A stretch of DNA of 64,000 bases from Aquibacillus koreensis (GCF_025154055.1 NZ_JAOALK010000043.1:62001-126000), one strand, 5' to 3'; positions 47,171 to 56,277 are shown, numbered from the stretch's first letter. Translations and numbers: made by a program. The notes: generated by a model from the letters alone, not told the origin.

Positions 47171-47457
47171 AGGTCATCTCCCCCTTCATGATTAAGGGGA
47201 ATATCTTTAAAGCCTTTTTTCACCATAAGGATGACAACACCAATAATGACGACGGTTCCGACGATACAGCTATAGAAAAACCATGCTGGCAACCCAAATA
47301 TATAAGTATATGTATCGACTGGCTTCGATCCCAAACCATAAGCAAAGCCAAACCACCATATAAAGTTGATCACTGCAACACCGCATCCAATAAGCGCTTC
47401 CCGGTTTGCAATCTTGAACCTTGGATCTTCTTTAAAATCTGTATAGCGATCCTTCAC
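47167..47457 (-). CDS. yhdT: YhdT family membrane protein
   Basis: 96 residues with two TM helices (~23-43, 60-82): REALIGCGVAVINFIWWFGFAYGL and PAWFFYSCIVGTVVIIGVVIL. YhdT (DUF997) proteins are small and usually encoded with panF, as here with a 4-nt overlap. It may assist the symporter; its role is unproven. Confidence 0.88.
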   Translation of the reverse strand: MKDRYTDFKEDPRFKIANREALIGCGVAVINFIWWFGFAYGLGSKPVDTYTYIFGLPAWFFYSCIVGTVVIIGVVILMVKKGFKDIPLNHEGGDDL

Positions 47458-47665
47458 TCTATCACCTCATTATCCATATCACAATCACTAGCAATCTATA
47501 TTATTATAGTAGCCTTTACACAATTGTACCAATGAAACTATCTGTGTGCGTAGGAAAACTCGACATTATCCAGAATTTTTAGAAAAAAGGATTATATTAT
47601 CACTTTATCTTTTGTAGTTGAATAGGATATAATATACAATATAAATAAGGGGGAATATCTTCAAA

Positions 47666-47848
47666 ATGGCAACCAAACAAAGGAGTATCTCCAAACTTTA
47701 TAGGAAATTAGTCACATCTAATGAGATGAAGGCATTTCTTATCTTTGAAAAATGTGATGAATCAACAAAAGAAATACTTAAGAAGAAGCTTTCGGAAGCT
47801 GATTCAAATCAAGCAAAAAACATATTAAACAAAATTCAAAATGTATAA
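47666..47848 (+). CDS. Hypothetical small protein, 60 residues
   Basis: Not recognised. A Lys/Glu-rich helical protein (MATKQRSISKLYRKLVTSNE, ...FEKCDESTKEILKKKLSEAD) with GGGGGAATATC before the ATG and a terminator after the stop. A gene of its own is likely from these signals. Confidence 0.6.
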   Translation: MATKQRSISKLYRKLVTSNEMKAFLIFEKCDESTKEILKKKLSEADSNQAKNILNKIQNV

Positions 47849-47880
47849 GACCGTCACAAGTTGACTGTCTTATTTTTTTG
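47844..47880 (+). terminator. Terminator after the 60-residue gene
   Basis: ATAAGACCGTCA/TGACTGTCTTAT followed by TTTTTTT. Confidence 0.8.
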
Positions 47881-47937
47881 TCTTTTATCGGATGATATAT
47901 TCAGATTTTCGCATCTAGCTCTTCCATAAATAACACG

Positions 47938-47966
47938 AAAAAGGAAGGCGAATAACCTTCCTTTTT
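47938..47966. terminator. Bidirectional terminator upstream of sda's end
   Basis: AAAAAGGAAGG pairs with CCTTCCTTTTT; on the minus strand it lies ~60 nt after sda. Confidence 0.7.
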
Positions 47967-48026
47967 ATCTATTTACCTTTATGTAATTTTTAAAGATCGT
48001 ATGTAGTGATTTCATGACGAACCCAA

Positions 48027-48158
48027 TTAAGCTATTTCCACTTCCAGACCTCTACTTTTTAACTCTTTCTCTAGTAAATCAATAAATTCTTTATCTAGAT
48101 TTAGCTCGATCCCCTTTTTGTAACTATCAAATAATTGCTTATCTGATAAAGAATGCAT
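48027..48158 (-). CDS. sda: Sporulation checkpoint protein Sda
   Basis: 43 residues: MHSLSDKQLFDSYKKGIELN, then LDKEFIDLLEKELKSRGLEV, EIA. This matches the helical hairpin of Sda, which binds histidine kinase KinA and blocks the sporulation phosphorelay when DNA replication is disturbed (B. subtilis Sda starts [20 protein letters not shown]). AAGAGGAGG lies 7 nt before the ATG. Too short for most ORF filters, but the match is clear. Confidence 0.92.
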   Translation of the reverse strand: MHSLSDKQLFDSYKKGIELNLDKEFIDLLEKELKSRGLEVEIA

Positions 48159-48258
48159 GATTTGCCTCCTCTTATGTTCATTGTATTATACTAATTCCAC
48201 AATTTATTATATTTAAACATGTGAGGCTCATAATAGCACTAAAGTCTTAATTACACTA

Positions 48259-48302
48259 GATGACGGGGTAAGATGGAACCCCCCCCATCATACCCCGTCA
48301 TC
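48259..48302. repeat. Strong hairpin between yjcZ and sda
   Basis: GATGACGGGGTA pairs with TACCCCGTCATC, with an inner GATGG/CCATC stem around a C run. There is no T run; perhaps a terminator or a transcript-stabilising stem. Confidence 0.6.
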
Positions 48303-48330
48303 GTTATAACAGTTCTATCCTGGTAGCATT

Positions 48331-48438
48331 TTAATAAGCGCCGTAGCCACCTACAAAAGAAGTTCCAACAATAATTAGAAGAATAAACAACACGACAATT
48401 AACGCAAAGCCTGATCCATTACCATATCCTGCACTCAT
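48331..48438 (-). CDS. YjcZ-family sporulation protein
   Basis: 35 residues: [20 protein letters not shown], then [15 protein letters not shown]. This is the YjcZ family of tiny Gly/Tyr-ended hydrophobic proteins seen in spore formers. AAAGGAGG has 8-nt spacing to the ATG. The role is poorly known. Confidence 0.9.
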   Translation of the reverse strand: MSAGYGNGSGFALIVVLFILLIIVGTSFVGGYGAY

Positions 48439-48556
48439 CAATTTTGCCTCCTTTCAACTGTTATAGTAGTATCTTATTAATATTCGGCTGAAACGGAAGG
48501 GACAAATGCGGATATTTAAGGAGTTTTTTAGAACATTTCGTGCATTAGAACTAGGC

Positions 48557-48877
48557 CTATCTGTTTGGCGATACCTTAGCGGCCTCTGCTCTTTCTAAGA
48601 ATATATGTAATATCCAATATCCATACACGACATTGTTTATAGATAAAATACCAATCACCCATAGTGGTAATCCATCTATCCTAAATCGGTCAACAAAAGT
48701 CCATATTAAATATATATAAATGCAAAACCTGATCATATTTAAACCTATAGATCCTTTTGAAAAAAATAGTAATCTCCATGAAAATACTTTTTCACTAAAC
48801 GTTCTACTTGATAAAAAATAAACAAGTATATAGAAGAGAACATTAAACAAAAATAAAAAAATTGGAGCAAAAATCAT
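48557..48877 (-). CDS. Hypothetical membrane protein, possibly start-truncated
   Basis: 106 residues from the first ATG, with three hydrophobic segments (IFAPIFLFLFNVLFYILVYFL; MIRFCIYIYLIWTF; LPLWVIGILSINNVVYGYWIL). Family not recognised. The frame stays open for 45 more codons upstream (to 49012) and encodes a plausible extra N-terminal TM helix (IYTCLIISFLSCYALYKQYE), but that part has no usable start codon; the gene may have lost its start. Confidence 0.5.
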   Translation of the reverse strand: MIFAPIFLFLFNVLFYILVYFLSSRTFSEKVFSWRLLFFSKGSIGLNMIRFCIYIYLIWTFVDRFRIDGLPLWVIGILSINNVVYGYWILHIFLERAEAAKVSPNR

Positions 48878-49306
48878 TGCAAGCCCTGCACCTGCAACAT
48901 TATCAATCTCAGGATTTTCTCCTATACGAATAACAATTACTTCATACTGCTTATATAATGCGTAACAAGATAGAAAGGAGATAATTAGACACGTATATAT
49001 TTCGTTTGTTTGTTATCTTCACTGTTCCACCTCTTCATAGGTTTATTATTTCATAAATTGCTAAGGGTATATATAAATAAACATCTCAAAATAAAGGAAA
49101 GATATAGCTCCAAGGATACTATAGCACAATAATTGATATTCTGAGTTGGGACTTATGAAGTCAAAGTGAACGATGAAAAACAGGTGCACTATCAGAGGCT
49201 ATTATCTATATATGGACATTTTTCAAACATTCATTATGCCAAGATTATTCTATCTATTTTACTAGTATAATAACCGTAACAACTTTAATAAATAGGAGAG
49301 TTTATC

Positions 49307-49621
49307 ATGTATGTCGTTATGAATGAACATTTCGTTCCAAAAGAAGAAAAACAACAAAAAGCTAGCCGATATGCACAAAGCCCAGAAAGAATGAAAGATG
49401 TTCCTGGATGTTTGGAGTTTATGTTCTTGAATGAAGAGAATGACGGGAAACAGATTGTCTATACGAAGTGGGAATCAAAGGAAGCATATTTAGCCTGGCG
49501 TGAAGGTGAAGGATATCACACATCCCATGCGCAACGCTTAAGAACTAAGGTAGAAAAGCCGGGTGTTTTTAATGAGATTCATCAATATGAAGTTGTGCAT
49601 CATTATACTGAAAACGCTTGA
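49307..49621 (+). CDS. Antibiotic biosynthesis monooxygenase / HmoA-type haem-degrading protein
   Basis: 104 residues with the ABM ferredoxin-like fold (MYVVMNEHFVPKEEKQQKAS, VPGCLEFMFLNEENDGKQIVYTKWESKEAYLAW, EGYHTSHAQR). Close in layout to HmoA/IsdG-like proteins of bacilli, which degrade haem; the His near the C-terminus fits the haem ligand position, but specificity is not proven. AGGAGAG precedes the ATG; terminator follows. Confidence 0.8.
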   Translation: MYVVMNEHFVPKEEKQQKASRYAQSPERMKDVPGCLEFMFLNEENDGKQIVYTKWESKEAYLAWREGEGYHTSHAQRLRTKVEKPGVFNEIHQYEVVHHYTENA

Positions 49622-49660
49622 AAAAGGTAGTTGAGTTTTCTTTTTTCAAAAAGCAAGATG

Positions 49661-49704
49661 AGCTCGCCTACCTGTGTAACTTTTATAGGTAGGCGAGCTT
49701 TTAT
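49661..49704 (+). terminator. Terminator after the hmoA-like gene
   Basis: AGCTCGCCTACC (49661-49672) pairs with GGTAGGCGAGCT (49688-49699), then TTTA. Confidence 0.8.
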
Positions 49705-49848
49705 TCTCCTCGACATTATATTGGAGTCTATTTGCTCAATAATATCTAACATAGTGCCTTGTAACTCGTTCCTACGTCGAACCTGTTCGTTATTTAGTAT
49801 AGGAGCTTATAATCTGCTCGCATGTTTGTACGGTTTGACTCGTATAAC

Positions 49849-49894
49849 AAAAAAAAAAACGACATTCCAACGATTTTTATCGCTAGAATGTCGC
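49849..49894 (-). terminator. Terminator after serine recombinase 1
   Basis: CGACATTC/GAATGTCG with inner GCGAT/ATCG; on the minus strand a run of ten T follows. It lies directly after the recombinase stop. Confidence 0.82.
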
Positions 49895-49898
49895 TATA

Positions 49899-51659
49899 TT
49901 ACAGTTTATAAGATACCGGTGGACCGAACTCGACGTTATACACACAATTATTATATTCATTAAGTGCCTTATCGATAATCTCCTGTATTCCCTTTGCTTC
50001 ATTTTCGGTTAACTCATTTTTGTTAGCTTTCATCCTATTATAGAGTTTAAAAGCAGATTTTATATTCAACAATAATTTTAATTCCTCTTTCCTAAAAGCA
50101 AAAGTGATATCCAGCTTCGTCCGGTTAAATTCTTCCTCATCTTGTATTTCAACAACCCTAACAAAGTTTCTTGTTATTGGTCCAACTTGATTAATACCTA
50201 AAACCACAAATTCTTTGAAGTTTTCGCCCTCAAAAAACATCTCTTCTATCAATTTTTTTAATTCTATTAACATTTCCTTTGTTTTCTCATTCTTACTGTT
50301 ATCCTTTAATTTCCCCTCTAAGTTCTCAATCTCTTCATTTCTAAACTGAATTTCACCTTCATACTGATTAATTAATTGATCATTATCTGTTCGAACGATT
50401 AATTTGAGGTAGCGGCTCTGTTCATCTTTTAAACGATCAATTTCCTTAGTAATCTCAGCACTCTCACTCAACCCTGCCTCAATTTCTTTAATCATATCAG
50501 AAAAGGTCTGCTTATACATATTTAGAAAAGTGTCTTTGTTAAGCACTTCTGTTATTGAATCATGAATCAATTGATCAACCCAATCTATCCTCAGACCCCG
50601 TTTATTTGTACAGTAAGGTTTCCCTTTTGTTTTATATCCTCCACATACATAGTAGTCGAACTTATTCCCAGAACCATTCCTTTTTGGCCCATGGTAATAC
50701 TTATGCCCACATGAAGAACATTGTAATATTCCACTTAAGAATTGATTACCACTTACTCGCTTGTCTAAATTCTCTGGATTAGATCGATTTCGCTTTTTCA
50801 TTAATTTTTGTACCGATAAGTATTGTTGTTTTGAAATAATCGGTGGGTGATTATTTTCAACAATTATCCACTCTTCTTCATCAGTTTTTTTCTTTTTTGT
50901 GCGGCTAATATTTTTGCGTTTCGAATATACATAATCTCCTGTATAATGTACGTTTTTTAAGATAGACTGAAGTGTTCCAACAGAGTAGTCATCTCTACCA
51001 AGAAAGGCATTCTTATTTAAATAATTTCTAATTTTGATTATTCCATCTCCGTTTATATATCTATCAAAAATGAGTTTTACTACTTCTGCTTCTTCTTCCT
51101 TAATAACAAATTTTTGATTATCTTCATTTAAAACATAACCAAAAGGGGGAATGCCCCCTAAAAATTGACCACGAAGTGCCTTATTACGCATGTTGTCTCG
51201 AACATTTTCAGCTATTTGTTCACGCTGAAGCTGAGCTACAGCACCGATTATATTAATTAAAAATTTCCCATACATTGTATCAGTTCTTAGAAACTCCTCG
51301 GTACAAGATACAAAATCAACTTTATGCTCCTCAAGAACGACTAAATACTTATTTAAATCCAGAACATCTCGCGCAAATCTACTAAGACTATATACAATAA
51401 CCGCATCAACATCTTTATTTGTCCTTATTTCATGAAACATTTTTTGGAAATCAGGGCGATCGTCTGTCCCACCACTATAATCTAAGTCTTCAAAAACATT
51501 AATAATCTCATAACCTTTTTGCTCACAATATCTTTTGATATGCTCCATCTGGGTTTGAGGACTCTCTTTATCCCGAAATCTAGCATTTTCACTTTTTGAT
51601 TTTTCTCTCCCCAATCTAGAAACTCTTATGTATGCTAATGCCTTTTTTTTGTTATTCAA
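49899..51659 (-). CDS. Large serine recombinase 1
   Basis: 586 residues. Resolvase catalytic domain (~1-150) with AYIRVSRLG (catalytic Ser14, Arg12), DYSGGTDDRPDFQKM and VIVYSLSRFARD; Recombinase domain (~160-270; GGIPPFGYVLN, LKNVHYTGDYVYSKRKN); zinc ribbon (CSSCGHKYYHG...CGGYKTKGKPYC); coiled coil (~400-470). All catalytic residues look intact, so it should integrate or excise a DNA element. It is transcribed away from the graspetide genes, 195 bp from them. Confidence 0.93.
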   Translation of the reverse strand: MNNKKKALAYIRVSRLGREKSKSENARFRDKESPQTQMEHIKRYCEQKGYEIINVFEDLDYSGGTDDRPDFQKMFHEIRTNKDVDAVIVYSLSRFARDVLDLNKYLVVLEEHKVDFVSCTEEFLRTDTMYGKFLINIIGAVAQLQREQIAENVRDNMRNKALRGQFLGGIPPFGYVLNEDNQKFVIKEEEAEVVKLIFDRYINGDGIIKIRNYLNKNAFLGRDDYSVGTLQSILKNVHYTGDYVYSKRKNISRTKKKKTDEEEWIIVENNHPPIISKQQYLSVQKLMKKRNRSNPENLDKRVSGNQFLSGILQCSSCGHKYYHGPKRNGSGNKFDYYVCGGYKTKGKPYCTNKRGLRIDWVDQLIHDSITEVLNKDTFLNMYKQTFSDMIKEIEAGLSESAEITKEIDRLKDEQSRYLKLIVRTDNDQLINQYEGEIQFRNEEIENLEGKLKDNSKNEKTKEMLIELKKLIEEMFFEGENFKEFVVLGINQVGPITRNFVRVVEIQDEEEFNRTKLDITFAFRKEELKLLLNIKSAFKLYNRMKANKNELTENEAKGIQEIIDKALNEYNNCVYNVEFGPPVSYKL

Positions 51660-51853
51660 TTTTACTCCCCCTTATTTTAGATGTTATTATAACGGGCCAA
51701 AAGGAAAAGGACGAGTCATGCATACTTAAAACAAGTAGACTATATTACCCTCTCAAAAAAACTATTTAAATTGTAAATACGGTATAATTGTCTAAAATGG
51801 GTTTAGAAGTTTTATTAAGGAATGGTTAAAAATATTAGTGGAGGAAATCAAAT

Positions 51854-52786
51854 ATGTACATTTTAATCATAACGAATTCGATGGACCTCACTGTCGATAG
51901 TATTATCCATCAATTCAGTGATACAGTTAGTTTTTTTCGTTTTAATACTGATAAATTTAATGACTATGAAATAAAGGTCACTAATGAAGATACAGTTATT
52001 TCAAATACAATCTCAAACGTTTCAATTAATATTAATGATTGTCATGGGGTTTATTATAGAAAGATTACTTTACCAGATCTTCAAGGATTTGATGCTAAAT
52101 ATAGAAATTTAATGTACAAAGAAATGATGGCTATAATAGAAGGAATAGCAGAAAATGCTGGAAAAGTAGCATTAACAAGACCTTCAATTCTTAAAAAGGC
52201 CGATAACAAGATTGTTCAAATACATGTTGCAAAAGAAGTTGGTTTTACCGTTCCACCCTCTCTACTAACCAATTCAAATAATTCTGCACGAGAATTTGTA
52301 GCATCTCAAGAAAGCTCAATTGTAAAACCTATATCGGTCGGAAGAATAAATACAAGCCAGACCGTTAATTTCATTCAAACCAATATAGTCAAAGATACAG
52401 GATACATCGAAGGACTTGAATTTTCACCGGCCTATTTTCAAACATATGTGGAGAAAGATTATGAAGTACGATTAACCATTGTGTACGGTGAATGTTTTGG
52501 TGTTAAAGTGGAATCTTCGAATAATGTTGACTGGCGTAAAAAAGATGCCAAGGTACACTACAGTAAAATTAAAGTTCCAGAGGATATTGAGATGAAATGT
52601 TATGAAATGATGGACAAGCTCAACATACATTTTGCTGCATTTGATTTCATTGTAAATAAACAAAAATATATCTTCTTAGAACTAAATGCAAATGGTCAGT
52701 GGCAATGGCTTGAGGAGAAACTAAATCTAGGTATTTCAGATAAAATTGTGGAGTACTTAACTGGAGAAGATAAGAATGAGAAGTAA
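51854..52786 (+). CDS. Graspetide (omega-ester peptide) ATP-grasp ligase
   Basis: 310 residues of the MvdC/MvdD type. Seen: YYRKITLPDLQ (Arg69-Lys70; precursor-binding region in relatives), SIVKPISVGR (ATP-binding Lys), TYVEKDYEVRLTIVYG (198-212), VDWRKK (225-230), AAFDFIV and FLELNANGQWQWLE (274-287, Mg-binding Glu/Asn). These enzymes use ATP to form ester or amide links between Ser/Thr/Lys and Asp/Glu side chains of a precursor. First gene of a three-gene operon with GGAGG before the ATG and a TATAAT at 51782. Lies between two serine recombinases. Confidence 0.9.
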   Translation: MYILIITNSMDLTVDSIIHQFSDTVSFFRFNTDKFNDYEIKVTNEDTVISNTISNVSININDCHGVYYRKITLPDLQGFDAKYRNLMYKEMMAIIEGIAENAGKVALTRPSILKKADNKIVQIHVAKEVGFTVPPSLLTNSNNSAREFVASQESSIVKPISVGRINTSQTVNFIQTNIVKDTGYIEGLEFSPAYFQTYVEKDYEVRLTIVYGECFGVKVESSNNVDWRKKDAKVHYSKIKVPEDIEMKCYEMMDKLNIHFAAFDFIVNKQKYIFLELNANGQWQWLEEKLNLGISDKIVEYLTGEDKNEK

Positions 52787-53828
52787 GATACTATTATTCC
52801 TTTGCAAGATTTTATCGTATAGTCCCATTTTAAGAATATCCGATGATTTGCGTTTTGGCGAAGTTCAAGAAAGTTCCCTAGGGCGATTAAGGATTTCTTT
52901 CCTAAGTTTTAATTTGGGTAAGAGAATCATTCATTTAATTACTTTTTGTACTAAAACTAAGGAAATAAAAATCTCAAAAATAATTAACTTAGAGGAAGTG
53001 TGTAATTATCCCAACGATGAAGCAGATGCAGCTTACGATACCTATAAGTTGGAACTTGAGACAGTTAGTGATGATAAAGTTTTAATTCACAAAGAAGCAC
53101 TCATGTACAAGATTAACCAGTTGGAAGGCACAAAGAATAAGACATTTAATAAATATGTTGCTTACATAGCAATAATTGCTTTGATTTTGCCACTATACGG
53201 GACACAATTGGGGAAACTTCATAATCTCACAGGTGATTATAAGCTATTATTTTTAGTTACTCTCGTCTATGTTCTAATTAATTTACTCTTATTTTTCAAT
53301 GACTTTATGAAAGTCAGAGGATATAATAGAACCCTATTTAGCTCAATCCGGAACTCAGATACTCCATTGAAAGAACTTACCGAGTTACTGTATTACGAGT
53401 GGCACACTATTAAAAGTGAAAGTAATTTTCAAGTCACTTTAATTAAAAATATAGAAAAGTATATGATATGGTTTGTTATAATTAGCGTTTTGCTTCTTGC
53501 TTCTCATACTGCTGAACAACATATTTCAAAAGTACACAGTAGTATAGATATAGAAACAAACAGTTCACCATCGACCCTTATCCATTTAACTGAGTCCCCG
53601 TCTAATGGTAATTTTCTGAAGATTAATGATTTAGAGCTTACTAACCTAAAAGATCGATTGCTATACAGCAATATTGATAAGCTAATAATATTGTATAATG
53701 AAGAAACTTCTAGTTCCTCAGCGTTAGTGAAATTCCTAGATATGTATAATAAGGGGTCTGCTGATATAATAGAATTAAGAGATACTAACACGCAAATGAT
53801 TTCAGTTATAGTAATTGAGGAGGATTAG
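52776..53828 (+). CDS. Membrane protein of the graspetide operon
   Basis: 350 residues, family not recognised. A soluble N-terminal part (~1-125), TM helices at ~127-145, 156-175 and 229-245, and an extracytoplasmic or cytoplasmic C-terminal domain (~250-350) rich in Ser/Leu/Asp. It overlaps the ligase gene by 11 nt and is adjacent to the precursor gene, so all three are translated together. It may export, process or protect from the product; no protease or ABC motif is seen. Confidence 0.72.
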   Translation: MRSKILLFLCKILSYSPILRISDDLRFGEVQESSLGRLRISFLSFNLGKRIIHLITFCTKTKEIKISKIINLEEVCNYPNDEADAAYDTYKLELETVSDDKVLIHKEALMYKINQLEGTKNKTFNKYVAYIAIIALILPLYGTQLGKLHNLTGDYKLLFLVTLVYVLINLLLFFNDFMKVRGYNRTLFSSIRNSDTPLKELTELLYYEWHTIKSESNFQVTLIKNIEKYMIWFVIISVLLLASHTAEQHISKVHSSIDIETNSSPSTLIHLTESPSNGNFLKINDLELTNLKDRLLYSNIDKLIILYNEETSSSSALVKFLDMYNKGSADIIELRDTNTQMISVIVIEED

Positions 53829-54284
53829 ATGAAGAAGCCGTATATTAGCCTATATGCTGAAGAGTACCCAATACAAGAAGATATTACCTTGGTTTATGAC
53901 CATTTGACTCAAGTGAATTACTTGGATAAAGAAAAAACAATACACGCTGCATTTTTTGGACCTCGCGATAAATCAATTGAAACAAGAGTTATTGAAAATA
54001 ATGATGCTGATGAAAGTTATGCAGGGCCTAATACTACAAGAGAAACTGCTACCTTAGAAGACACTGATGAAGACAACTATCAATTTTTTGAACCAGATAC
54101 AACTAAACTTAGTGAAACTGTAGAAAACGGAGACGACATTGAATGTCAACTCGGTCCACCCACTACTAGACAAACTTTTGTAGTAGAAAATGATGATGAA
54201 GATGAAATGCTAATGGGCCCTGACTCTACTCGTATTACTAAGACATTGGAAGCTAGTGATCCGGATGAGTATCCCATATTATAG
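53829..54284 (+). CDS. Five-repeat graspetide precursor peptide
   Basis: 151 residues, very acidic. A leader (1-~43) precedes five repeats starting at residues 44, 66, 88, 109 and 130 (period 21-22) of the form [GE]P-x-[TS]-T-[RK]. Four fit TxxTxxxExxDxD exactly, allowing Ser for Thr: S49-T52-E56-D59-D61, T70-T73-E77-D80-D82, T113-T116-E120-D123-D125, T134-T137-E141-D144-D146; repeat 3 (T92-S95-E99-D102) ends in Ile104. This is the thuringinin-type core known from Bacillus. The start abuts the stop of the membrane protein gene. No terminator is obvious. Confidence 0.88.
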   Translation: MKKPYISLYAEEYPIQEDITLVYDHLTQVNYLDKEKTIHAAFFGPRDKSIETRVIENNDADESYAGPNTTRETATLEDTDEDNYQFFEPDTTKLSETVENGDDIECQLGPPTTRQTFVVENDDEDEMLMGPDSTRITKTLEASDPDEYPIL

Positions 54285-54603
54285 ATTTTTTATGAACACA
54301 GTTTACGATTAACCATTATAAAATGAACCATAGATTATCAATGTAGTATGATGGCTTTATTTTTAGAATTGTTATTAGCAGAGCGGGGTCAGACCACGAA
54401 TCCTATCTCCTTCATCTGGAAATGGTCAACCTCCCATCTGCTTTATATAGTTATATTATCAAAGGCTATTAGCCGTAATCAAAAAAGTAATTGCTATAGT
54501 CGATCGTTATAAAAAGAGTCGTAAGGGTGAGAATCGGAAAAATAAATGCAAATGTAACACCTCACGATTCAATTCTAACCAAACCATTTTTTAATCAATC
54601 TTT
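54285..54603. other. Intergenic region between precursor and recombinase 2
   Basis: AT-rich, no gene. Holds a GC-rich islet GCAGAGCGGGGTCAGACC (54380-54397) that resembles one arm of a palindromic repeat without a partner. Nothing else recognised; a recombination junction could lie here. Confidence 0.4.
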
Positions 54604-56277
54604 TTAAACAGCCATTCCCTGTTCTTTCATTTGTACAATCACATTTGTCACCAATATTAGTAAATCATACTCATAATCATCATCACTAAATTCTAATTCA
54701 TCTGGTAAGTTTCTTTGTCCTCTTTTCAAATTAAACTCTACTGAAGGCGCACCTTGCTTAAAGATTATTTCTACTGATGATTCATTGGTATTAATATCAG
54801 TAATAACAATCTCCTCTATATAATACTTCACCAAGTTTTTTATGGTCCCAAAAGAAAATGTCTGCAGGAATTCTATGTTATAAATACTGTCGTCTAGAAC
54901 TTCGAAAATTTGGCTATAACTAGGTAAATCTCCTTTAAGAAATTTTATATTATTCCTGTGTACCTGATCTTCTAATGTAGAAATTTGTTTATTAATCTTG
55001 CTTACCCTTTCTTTATAATCATCAGTAAGAATGTTTACTTTCTGACTTATTTCATCTCTAATTACATTTAAATAAATATTTTTCTCCTTGATTAAATCCT
55101 GAATCTTTTTATGAGTAAATCTGTCATTTTCCAAACTAATATTGATTCTTTCCAAAACCTTATCATATTCTCTCCTATAGAGATCCTTAAACACCTCTGG
55201 ATCAAACACTTCTAAAATAGTTTGTAACACTATAGTTTCAAGTTGAATCTTCCTTACCTTTTTATGAGGACATTTTTTATTACTACACATGTAGTAATAG
55301 TAATCCCCATAATTCCGTGTGCTAGATGAAACGTAATAATGACTTCCACAACAACTACACTTGACCAGACCTGTTAATAATTTTTGTCCCTTAGTTGGCT
55401 TCTTATCTTCAACTTTATTTTTTACGATCCTTCTTTTAACCCTTTCTTTTTGAACAAGATCAAATGTTTCTCGTGAAATTATTGGGGGATGATTGTTATT
55501 AATTACTACCCAATTTTCTTGATCAACCTTTCTCTTTTTTCTATCTCCATTTGGGTTATTTTTTCTTTTTCCATACTCATACTTTCCAGTGTATTTTTCA
55601 TTTGTTAATATTGTGGCTATCGAACTCTCATTTAGTTTCATTTCTGACTTAGCACGTGCTGATTTTATCTCTTCGGTAATTTGGGTAGGATTCTTGCCAT
55701 CCATGTAACTATTAAAAATATACCTTACAATCTCTGCCTTCTCCTCAACAATCTCATACTTCCCATTTTCCCTATTTAAACTGTACCCGTACGGGACTTT
55801 CCCTCCCATATGTTTTCCCTGCCTTGATTTTAGCATCATTGCGCTTCGAACCACTTCAGCATTTTGCTCACGTTGCAGCTCTGCAACAGAACCAAGAATG
55901 TTAATCATAAAGCCTCGGGCCGAACCTGATAGTTCACAAAATGGCTCCATAACAGATAAAAAGTCAATATCAAGTTTATCTAGTATTTTAAGATACTTCT
56001 TTAAGTCTGTAAGATTTCTAGAAAATCTACTTAGATTATAAACAATTACAGCATCAATTTCTTTATGATGTTTCTCCAAATGTGCAAACATTAAGTTAAA
56101 GTCTGGTCTATTATCATTTCCTCCACTGTAATTTTTGTCAACGAATGTTTCTACTATTTCGTAATTTTTCCGCTCGCAATAACCTTCAATTTCATATATT
56201 TGGGCGTCAATACTTATTTTTTCATGGAAATTAGGCCCCATTTCACTAGTTCTACCATAAATAACTGCATTTTTCAT
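54604..56277 (-). CDS. Large serine recombinase 2
   Basis: 557 residues. Catalytic domain with VIYGRTSEMG (Ser11, Arg9), NYSGGNDNRPDFNLM and VIVYNLSRFSRN; Recombinase domain (GGKVPYGYSLN, LTNEKYTGKYEYGKRKN); zinc ribbon (CSCCGSHYYV...CSNKKC); coiled coil (~380-450). Catalytic residues intact. Last gene of a long minus-strand run of serine-less resolvase-like genes, with AAGGGAGGAATC before its ATG. Confidence 0.93.
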   Translation of the reverse strand: MKNAVIYGRTSEMGPNFHEKISIDAQIYEIEGYCERKNYEIVETFVDKNYSGGNDNRPDFNLMFAHLEKHHKEIDAVIVYNLSRFSRNLTDLKKYLKILDKLDIDFLSVMEPFCELSGSARGFMINILGSVAELQREQNAEVVRSAMMLKSRQGKHMGGKVPYGYSLNRENGKYEIVEEKAEIVRYIFNSYMDGKNPTQITEEIKSARAKSEMKLNESSIATILTNEKYTGKYEYGKRKNNPNGDRKKRKVDQENWVVINNNHPPIISRETFDLVQKERVKRRIVKNKVEDKKPTKGQKLLTGLVKCSCCGSHYYVSSSTRNYGDYYYYMCSNKKCPHKKVRKIQLETIVLQTILEVFDPEVFKDLYRREYDKVLERINISLENDRFTHKKIQDLIKEKNIYLNVIRDEISQKVNILTDDYKERVSKINKQISTLEDQVHRNNIKFLKGDLPSYSQIFEVLDDSIYNIEFLQTFSFGTIKNLVKYYIEEIVITDINTNESSVEIIFKQGAPSVEFNLKRGQRNLPDELEFSDDDYEYDLLILVTNVIVQMKEQGMAV

